This document shows, piece by piece, positions 55,816-64,000 of a stretch of 64,000 nucleotides of DNA. Each line of letters opens with the position of its first letter. The stretch's first letter is position 1. The DNA lies in assembly GCA_038373885.1 (NCBI GenBank), contig JAWZYV010011900.1, positions 330,664 to 394,663 of the forward strand, in the 5' to 3' direction. The position numbers and the translations under genes were made by a program. The notes under the pieces were generated by a model. That model was not told where the DNA came from, did not search any database, and was given only the letters and a program-made list of their open reading frames with translations. Source of the stretch: Cheiracanthium punctorium (lineage: Eukaryota > Arthropoda > Arachnida > Araneae > Cheiracanthiidae).

Positions 55816-56169
55816 TTTTTTTTTTTTTTTTTCTTCCCATTCTCAACTCTGTAGCAGAGGCAGCGACGTCTAGTGCTGGAAAATTTGGAGCCAATTTTAG
55901 AGGTTTAACCCGTAGATGATACCTATCCTTAGATATTAATCTATGGAAAGAACACAATACAGTTCAAACAGACGATTGATCCAAGAGCCAGATCGAGGTG
56001 ATGGCACTATTCACCAAATCACTAAAACAATGTGCTAACAGACTAGAAATAAAAAAGAACTCATAGGCACGAAAATAGGGACACGTCAATTCGGTGGAAT
56101 GTCAGAATTGCATTAAAAATCGGCAAAAAAACTCGAACGCAAGAAAATAGTCAAATTGAGTATGTTTTC
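55816..56169. other. Unassigned DNA
   Basis: T-run then no recognised feature. Confidence 0.4.
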
Positions 56170-56292
56170 AGTTTCCCGCAGTGGCCTAGTCGTTAACCCT
56201 TTGAGGTGCAACCCTTTTCCAATGCTGAAAAAAGGGCAGCCGGCTGCCCTTTTTTCAGCATTGGCGCAATCTACACAGCGTCAAAAAATGGT
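56170..56292. mobile_element. S2 SINE head followed by collapsed T1 MITE
   Basis: TTTCCCGCAGTGGCCTAGTCG (S2 head) ends at TTAA (56193-56196). T1 sequence follows (CCCTTTGAGGTGCAACCC). A perfect 46-bp palindrome with no loop (56219-56264) replaces the long foldback. No right end or second TTAA is seen. Confidence 0.75.
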
Positions 56293-56704
56293 CTAAAAAT
56301 GTTTGCTGGGCAAAAAAAATGTTATAGTCGTGCACGAAGCGGACGTAAATTTTGTCTCCATATCCAAAAAATCTGGAGTGAGTTCACTGGACTTTCCGAA
56401 CACTTACGATTAAGATCATTACGAAGCATTAAATTTTAATCGATGAATAATTCAAACATATATACCAAATGGAAGCTCAATCAAATGCGCCGTTTAAACG
56501 CTAGCGCACTTTCAAGAATGTCTCCCCATAGGCCCTAATGTAAAAGAAATCTTTGTCGTAGCCCTGTAGAAAAACTATAAGTCATATACCCATCAAAATC
56601 AATACCGGTCTTACGACGGTGGTTTATAACATGCATTCCCAATTTGAGCTCCATCGAATGTACCGTTTAAACGCTAGCTTACTTTCAAAAATTTGCCCCC
56701 CATT

Positions 56705-57277
56705 CAGGGTGCGAATTGAACATTTTCTCCAGGAGGGGACATTTGAAAAGAAAAAGAAAGGGGGGGGGGAGGAGGTGTAAATGCTCCACTCATTAATATA
56801 TTAAGTATTACATGACAAATGCAGTCGCCAACATGTTTGGGAAGTAGCGTAAATTCAAACAAAAGTCAAACCCCAATTTTCTGTGCAAATATATTCCTGC
56901 GTATGTCGATTCTACGTCCTTATTCGGCTCGCGGCAGAGCAGCGCTTGTTCGTTTATTTTGCAGCCTTCCTTTGAAACCTGACCCCAGTTACAGAATGAG
57001 AAGTAGCATCAGGCATGCGTCTATCTATTTCAAATGGATGTTTGTAACTTGCTCCTTTGTCTAGTAAACAAAAGAAGAATTTCTATTCTGAATACTTAAA
57101 TCGTCAGGTACTGTCGAACATGTACGGACAGAGACTAATTTTAGCATTTCTCCATGCAGGGGATAAATAGTATCCCTGGCAGGGGTTCATTAATATTTCT
57201 CTAGCCAGGGATATTACATTCTTCCAGCCGGGGACGATCCCCGGCCCCCCCCCCCCCCGCCGCCAATTCGCACCCTG
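56705..57277. mobile_element. hAT-type MITE
   Basis: 8-bp duplication CCCCCATT (56697-56704, 57278-57285). Ends CAGGGTGCGAATTG and its exact inverse. 573 bp; no transposase. Confidence 0.85.
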
Positions 57278-57370
57278 CCCCCATTGGCCATAATGTAAAG
57301 AAATCTTAGTCCTGTAGAAAGTCCTATAGAAATCAAAATCAATACCGGTCTTGCGACGGTGGTTTATAAC

Positions 57371-59249
57371 CAGAGCCGATCCTAGCGGGGGGGCAAGATG
57401 GTGCACGGCACGTGGGCGGCCAAACTTAAGGGGCGGCGAAATGATTATCAAACAACGTAGAAAAAATGAAAACTTTACACGAATGTTTTAAAAAAAAAAC
57501 TTTGAGTGAACAATACTTTAAACCCTAATCCGCCTGCACCAACTAAAATTTTAAAGATTTTTTTATTAGAAATTTTAAATCAACCATTATGTCAGGATTT
57601 AACAACAGATTTTCCCCAATTTATCTATAGCACTCACAATATTTTTGACTGTACCAATCAGTGTTGCTTGAGGTGAAAGAAGCTTTTCAAAATTACTGAA
57701 GATCAGCAATATCACAAGAAAGGCTTATGAATTTGGCTATTATTTCAATTGAAAGGGTTGCCCGTAAGGCGGTAGACATTTCAAGTATTATAGATTAACT
57801 AGCTGAAGTACCCGTCGTTGACGAGTTAATACGTAACGCAAATTTTCAAAAAGCTTGAATTTTCGTCAGCATAGTAGGTGTGGAAATAGTATATTAGCAA
57901 TACTATAGAAATAAAAACTATACCTTCTGTGTTTTGGTAAAAGATTACAGATTTGGGAGTAACAAAGCGATCAGTAAATTTGACTATTACAGAGAACTTC
58001 TTCCGATTTAAAAAAAAATTAAATTTTATTCCGGTTGAATGAGTTTTTCAAGTCAAGAGGTCATTTCTAACATGCAATTAAATTTTGTTTGATTCACTGT
58101 AAATATTTTAACATTATTCCTCGAAAATATTTTGCGCAATTTTCACAAAAATCTAAAAAAGCAAATAAACATTTAAAAAAATTATATAGCTTTTTCAAAA
58201 AAAATCCCATTTTTGTTGTTTTAGCCATTGTTGATGATGTTACTAAACTTCAGCGTATTCTCTTAATCCATTTTTTAAGGAATATGAGAACAAATATTTA
58301 TATGAGTTTCGGCAGTTGGAGTTCAAATTAACTTGCATCTAAAATAATTCCAAATTTTATTCTATTCCATACCCACTTTTCAGGAATAGCTCAGACATGT
58401 ATTGAATTTTCTCAAAACCTATAAAAATATTTAAAACACTTTGACGCAAAGAGTTCAAGTGACTACCAGTGACGGTACTAAATTTTATGTCACTCGCTTC
58501 AGTGGTTTATACGTAATCGATAAATATTTTCATATTTTGAAAATTTTTTGCAAAATTTAATGAAGATTTTTAAAAAATTCGACACTTGTATTTTAAATTG
58601 TATGATCACCTATCATGTCACCAAATTTCATTTCATTCGCTTTAGTCGTTATTACGCGATCCTCGAACAAAAATTTACGAAGTTTGAAACGATTTTCGCA
58701 AAATCTCGAAATGCAATCCTGATTTTTTTAAAATTCGAAGCCTATTTTTTAAGTTGAGTGACCACCTATCATATCACCAAATTTCATTTCATTCGCTTCG
58801 GTCGTTTTTACATGATGCTCGAACAACAACAACAACAACAAAAAGTCACAGACAGAATTACAGTCAAATTTCTTTTTGAGGGTCGTACTGGATTCTCAAG
58901 TGCCGTAAACGGATAAAATCTCAAAATTTTTGGATTTCAAGTAATGTACCGACAAAAGTCTAATTTTATTTATAGATTCGCCTTTAAGAAAGCTCGAAAA
59001 ATTTTGCTATAAGTTTTTTGAAGGATTAGAAATATTTATTGTAGTTCTAGATTGTATATTTATCTGAAAATAAATTGCGTACTTTAATATGTTTCTCTCT
59101 TTGATTTTCATCCATTCCATACTTATATTTAGACGATTTTTTCAAGTGTTTAATAATAATTTATTTAAACGTTTAAAGCGTAAGGTTAAAAAAAGGGGCG
59201 GCCAGTTTTAATTTGCATGTGGGCGGCCGAAGGTTTAGGATCGGCACTG
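57371..59249. mobile_element. hAT-type element with inner repeat
   Basis: Exact 8-bp duplication TTTATAAC (57363-57370, 59250-59257). Ends CAGAGCCGATCCTAG and the inverse of CAGTGCCGATCCTAA. Subterminal GGGCGGCC motifs lie at both ends. It encloses a TAGCTGAAGTACCCG-type copy. No intact transposase frame. Confidence 0.85.
57797..58870 (+). mobile_element. Second copy of the CTAGCTGAAGTACCCG element
   Basis: Starts AACTAGCTGAAGTACCCGTC; contains diverged ~110-bp units (CCTATCATGTCACCAAATTTC at 58609 and a variant at 58766). Ends in (CAA)n at ~58828-58842 and GTCACAGACAGAATTACAG. Confidence 0.55.
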
Positions 59250-59505
59250 TTTATAACATATATACCCAATTTGAGCTCAATCGAATGGCCCGTTTAGGAG
59301 CTATCGTGTACACTCACACACACACACACGCGCACACACACACACGCACTTATACACACACACACACATACATACATCTCGTAAAAATAGCATCAATGAA
59401 TTCAGAAGACCTCAAAACGTGTCAATACACCAAAATCTCGAAGTCGAATTTTTTCATGATTACAATACTTTCCTTACATGATACATGTTCGGAAAGTAAA
59501 AATCA

Positions 59506-60140
59506 ACTCTGATTCTACACTCATTGTCAGCTTACAGAAAAACGCCTGACTTGAAACCCCATCCCCTGCAGCATCACCTCACCGCTGTAAAGATAAATAA
59601 ATCCGTCACGTACACACTGTAATTCTAAAGAAAATAATAAAAAATCAGAAAAGCTTTAATCCCGCTCAGAATATGTAAACCAGTTCCTAAAAACCGCAGA
59701 GTGAGGGGGGTAAGTATATCATGCCCCCACAATGCACTGACCACATCAGCAGATGGAAATGCCACAGTTAAATGCTTGGCATTCCAATACAATGGCAGAA
59801 TTAAGAAAGAAAAGAAAAAAATTAAAGAACGAAATAGTTTGCCAGGCAGAGACCGGTTTCCAGTCCTGGCATCGTGGACTGGCCTTCCCAAGGACTTTGC
59901 GAGAAAAGTGGCCCTTTTTTTTTTGTTTGTTCTTCCTTCCATACCTACATTTTTTATGCTATTTTATTCTTTTAGTATCACAAATTCTAGATCAAAAGCC
60001 GCCTTCTTGAATGTTTGACCCCAGCGAGTTCCAGTGGGGAGTGAGGGAAAGTTTCTTGAACCGCCCGGGCTTCCTTATTTGTAAATGTTTCGCTCTTGGT
60101 TTTGTTTGGCTCATCATAATCAGCCGAGTTCTTATTATTA
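59506..60140. other. Unassigned DNA
   Basis: Overlapping open frames on both strands (59625-60018), no known motif or codon bias; not called as a gene. Confidence 0.4.
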
Positions 60141-60149
60141 CTTTTTCTT

Positions 60150-60330
60150 AGAGATGGGCATGAATGAATGAAACTATTCGAATTAATCGATTATTAAATC
60201 CATTCGAATTAATCGATTTCGAAAAGTTCATTCGAACGCTCAGCACGGTGCCGTGCTCCTAGCGTACGTGCTCATAGCGTACACCCCATCAAGGGTGCTT
60301 CTAGCGTACATGTGGTGCTCGTAGCGTACA
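60150..60330. repeat. TTCGAAT repeat copy and TAGCGTACA microrepeats
   Basis: 60150-60245 matches the repeat at ~9526-9615. Next, GTGCTC-TAGCGTAC variants occur four times between 60253 and 60330. Confidence 0.65.
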
Positions 60331-61635
60331 TCTCCCCCTCCACCTGCTTCCGTTCTCACCACAGCAAATCCGACTAAATGTAGACCTACTTTAGTAGCGG
60401 CCATTTTAGTCCACAAAATCGTAGTTTAGAAAACAATAAAATATGGGGAAAAAACCACCTTCTTTAGCAAGAAAATTGAGTTGCTGGTCATCCTATTGCT
60501 GTTCTCTTGTTTAAAGGTGTGCAAGCAATCTGTGTACATAATGTATTATACTAGAAACCTCTTAAAATGATAAAAAACCATCATTTAAAAATATATTGCT
60601 ATTTAAACTATTAATTTTTCTATCTGTATAAATGCCTTCTTGCTGTGTTCCCGGCTGAAAATCCTTTTCCTCTCTATATCCCCCGGTAGTCACTCCTTCT
60701 CTGAGGCACTGAGTTTATATAAATTATAAAATAAATGGGGGGGGTTATATAAAATTATAAACCCCCTCCCTGACTGCAACTGTAGAACCGCCCTTGTATA
60801 CAGGTTCCCGCAAGATGAACAAAGAAGGGCGGAATGAATGCGTAGGATTCCTAGAAAAAATTGGACGCCAAACAAAAATACATATGTTTGTATCAAACAT
60901 TTTAATGAGGACGACATTTTAATGAGGACGACATTATAAAAGGTTAAAATTATAAAAGGTAACTATAAAAGGTAATTATAAAAGGATTTTTTTAAAAACC
61001 TGGTTTAAACCAAAATAACCTGGTTTAAACCAAAAAAACCCGGTTTTTTGTTTTTTTTCAAATAAACCGGGTTTTTTTCCAACCCTGCACTGAAAGTAAA
61101 AAGTTTTATAGTTTTAATATTAAATAAAAATCATTATTTCTTCCAGCCCTATACCCTATTAGAGAGGGTGTCCTACAAGCACTGACCTAGGGTTTTCTTC
61201 TTTAAATATTGATCTTAGACATATATAATTAATTACAAAGTTACTTTATGGTGTCGAATAAAAATTTCAGGAAATTAAATGTAAGTAAATACAAACTTTT
61301 ACTTTTTATACAGTCCTCTTACACAAATTCCCAATAAATAAAATATACACCCTTGCATTAATGAGGTGATGTAGAAAGTTTAAGCTTTCTCATCAGAAGG
61401 CTTCCAGATGTTCAATCAAAGTCTTTGAGGGACAATAAGCTTTACAATATCAAAAATAGTAAACATATAATTATTAAAACTATTCAAACAAAGCTAATTA
61501 ACTATTAATTTTAATCACTTATATATACCCAATATTTTACATTTTAAGAAATGAATTTTAAATCATTTTCAGCCAGTTTCCTTCAAAAAGTCTTGCTGTT
61601 TTTTTTCAGCATTTAAAAAGTTGTCTAAAAACATT
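60331..61635. other. Unassigned AT-rich DNA with local repeats
   Basis: 60905-60990: short tandem ATTATAAAAGGT and AATGAGGACGACATT copies. 60997-61088: AACCTGGTTTAAACCAAA twice, then inverse CCCGG...CCGGG arms ending AACCCTG, like one end of a hAT-type element. No gene. Confidence 0.5.
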
Positions 61636-61639
61636 ACAA

Positions 61640-64000
61640 TTACACTAACATTTAATTTAAAAAATATTTTTAAAAAGTGGTTTTTGACTTATTAATACCA
61701 TAACTTAATTTTTAAAAAGGCATCTTTAAAATAAGAGTACCAATGTTTAAATTGATTATTTTCAGAAATAAAAATATTATATAAATATATATACTTATAA
61801 ATCTTCCTTATTTTAAAATTTATTATTTAAAAACAAAGAGCTAACAAGAAAAATTACCATGAATCAGAATAAACTCTTGCACTTATAAAAAGAAAACCAG
61901 TAATAATAATCCATAGCTCAACGCTAGGTCTCCCTCAATCCGATCGAGCGCAGTAAAGTAGCAATTCAGTAGGTTTTGGGGGGTGGGGTGGAGGAGGGGG
62001 ATTCTGGACACTGAAAGACATCGATATATGATTATTTTTAGAGGTGTTCCGGATATCCGTATCCGTATCCGTGGATGAAAAAAAAATATCCGGATCCGCA
62101 TTTTTTAGCGGATCTTTTAACGATATTTCAGAATAAATGAAAGAAAGAAAACAAAATTATTTCGTTATTATTTATTTATTTTTTTATAATTAAACATAAC
62201 GTGTTTACTTGCGTAATAGTCGCCCTCGCATACACTAACATTTAATTTAAAAAATATTTTTAAAAAGTTGTTTTTGACTTATTAATACCATAACTTAATT
62301 TTTAAAAAGGCATCTTTAAAATAAGAGTACCAATGTTTAAATTGATTATTTTCAGAAATAAAAATATTATATAAATATATATACTTATAAATCTTCCTTA
62401 TTTTAAAATTTATTATTTAAAAACAAAGAGCTAACAAGAAAAATTACCATGAATCAGAATAAACTCTTGCACTTATAAAAAGAAAACCAGTAATAATAAT
62501 CCATAGCTCAACGCTAGGTCTCCCTCAATCCGATCGAGCGCAGTAAAGTAGCAATTCAGTAGGTTTTGGGGGGTGGGGTGGAGGAGGGGGATTCTGGACA
62601 CTGAAAGACATCGATATATGATTATTTTTAGAGGTGTTCCGGATATCCGTATCCGTATCCGTGGATGAAAAAAAAATATCCGGATCCGCATTTTTTTAGC
62701 GGATCTTTTAACGATATTTCAGAATAAATGAAAGAAAGAAAACAAAATTATTTCGTTATTATTTATTTATTTTTTTATAATTAAACATAACGTGTTTACT
62801 TGCGTAATAGTCGCCCTCGCATACACTAACATTTAATTAAAAAAATATTTTTAAAAAGTTGTTTTTGACTTATTAATACCATAACTTAATTTTTAAAGAG
62901 GCATCTTTAAAATAAGAGTACCAATGTTTAAATTGATTATTTTCAGAAATAAAAATATTATATAAATATATATACTTATAAATCTTCCTTATTTTAAAAT
63001 TTATTATTTAAAAACAAAGAGCTAACAAGAAAAATTACCATGAATCAGAATAAACTCTTGCACTTATAAAAAGAAAACCAGTAATAATAATCCATAGCTC
63101 AACGCTAGGTCTCCCTCAATCCGATCGAGCGCAGTAAAGTAGCAATTCAGTAGGTTTTGGGGGGTGGGGTGGAGGAGGGGGATTCTGGACACTGAAAGAC
63201 ATCGATATATGATTATTTTTAGAGGTGTTCCGGATATCCGTATCCGTATCCGTGGATGAAAAAAAAATATCCGGATCCGCATTTTTTTAGCGGATCTTTT
63301 AACGATATTTCAGAATAAATGAAAGAAAGAAAACAAAATTATTTCGTTATTATTTATTTATTTTTTTATAATTAAACATAACGTGTTTACTTGCGTAATA
63401 GTCGCCCTCGCATACACTAACATTTAATTTAAAAAATATTTTTAAAAAGTTGTTTTTGACTTATTAATACCATAACTTAATTTTTAAAAAGGCATCGTTA
63501 AAATAAGAGTACCAATGTTTAAATTGATTATTTTCAGAAATAAAAATATTATATAAATATATATACTTATAAATCTTCCTTATTTTAAAATTTATTATTT
63601 AAAAACAAAGAGCTAACAAGAAAAATTACCATGAATCAGAATAAACTCTTGCACTTATAAAAAGAAAACCAGTAATAATAATCCATAGCTCAACGCTAGG
63701 TCTCCCTCAATCCGATCGAGCGCAGTAAAGTAGCAATTCAGTAGGTTTTGGGGGGTGGGGTGGAGGAGGGGGATTCTGGACACTGAAAGACATCGATATA
63801 TGATTATTTTTAGAGGTGTTCCGGATATCCGTATCCGTATCCGTGGATGAAAAAAAAATATCCGGATCCGCATTTTTTTAGCGGATCTTTTAACGATATT
63901 TCAGAATAAATGAAAGAAAGAAAACAAAATTATTTCGTTATTATTTATTTATTTTTTTATAATTAAACAAAACGTGTTTACTTGCGTAATAGTCGCCCTC
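61640..64000. repeat. Tandem array of ~591-bp units, runs off right edge
   Basis: Four units start near 61640, 62230, 62821 and 63412 (ACACTAACATTTAATT...). A landmark 219-bp frame recurs at 61883, 62473, 63064 and 63655, so the period is 590-591 bp. Units 2-4 differ at only a few positions. Each holds GGATATCCGTATCC and a GGGGTGGGGTGGAGGAGGGG run. The 72-codon frame is fixed by the repeat, not by coding constraint. Confidence 0.95.

Larger units (their letters stand above)
56376..59505 (-). mobile_element. (GT)n/172-bp-unit element, inverted, split by two hAT elements
   Basis: Left: GACTTTCCGAACACTTACG and units to ~56696. Short middle unit parts lie at 57286-57362. Right: 59258-59505, including (CA)n and CATGTTCGGAAAGTAAAAA. 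Units read through when the insertions at 56705-57277 and 57371-59249 are removed. Confidence 0.75.

Noticed and set aside
59625..60018. Overlapping 105-codon frames on both strands
   Set aside because: No motif, no splice context and frames open on both strands; consistent with chance.
61883..63873. A 72-residue minus-strand frame present in all four tandem units
   Set aside because: Its conservation follows from the DNA repeat. The composition (IRIRIF, poly-F/L) reflects GGATATCCGTATCC and T-rich DNA, with no known domain.

Overview
The window looks like arthropod nuclear DNA: AT-rich, with long introns and very many transposable-element remnants. It holds one cellular gene and no bacterial-type features. 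Eight GT-AG exons on the minus strand, read from 38.9 kb down to 8.0 kb, join in one open frame of 407 codons. They encode part of a class 1 P4-ATPase (phospholipid flippase, ATP8B type), from the first membrane helix through the A domain to the DKTGT phosphorylation site. The N-terminus must lie upstream (right side or beyond the window). The rest of the P domain, the N domain and the C-terminal helices lie beyond the left edge. I assign arthropod from the transposon repertoire; I cannot name the species.

Most of the rest is mobile DNA, often nested. The best case is the intron between the exons at 8.1 and 20.4 kb. A 378-bp hAT-type element (8-bp duplication GCCACAAC) carries a mariner-like element with a DUF4817-type head (TA target, ~50-bp inverted ends). 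That in turn carries a full-length 6.4-kb LTR retrotransposon with two identical 458-bp LTRs and a 5-bp duplication CAGTG. The retrotransposon encodes one intact 1,499-residue Gag-Pol in which integrase precedes reverse transcriptase. This is the gene order of the Gmr1 group of Ty3/Gypsy elements.

Other layout. 1-7.9 kb: a Gypsy-like LTR cut by the window edge, an inverted pair of a tandem-repeat element, tRNA-derived SINEs, several hAT MITEs and two TTAA (piggyBac-type) MITEs that share one TTAA. 20-39 kb: ATP8B exons separated by MITEs, a 901-bp solo LTR, foldback elements and a striking cluster of three short-loop hairpins. 41.07-43.76 kb: a 2.7-kb hAT-like element (exact 8-bp duplication ATATGCAT) carrying a decayed copy of an uncharacterised, multi-copy arthropod ORF family. 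44-53 kb: SINEs, TTAA MITEs, a Harbinger-like MITE and two mariner remnants. 53-59.5 kb: three copies of a possible Helitron/DINE-like element with (GT)n and ~172-bp tandem units, one of them broken by two hAT insertions. 61.6-64 kb: a tandem array of ~591-bp units running off the right edge.

The observations most worth following are: the Gmr1-type element; a stem-loop at one end of the TTAA MITEs that shows paired compensatory changes between copies; the hAT-like ends around the uncharacterised ORF family; and a recurring signature of perfect, tiny-loop hairpins that seem to be secondary insertions. Coordinates of elements with stated target duplications were read base by base; those of diverged SINEs and tandem repeats are approximate.
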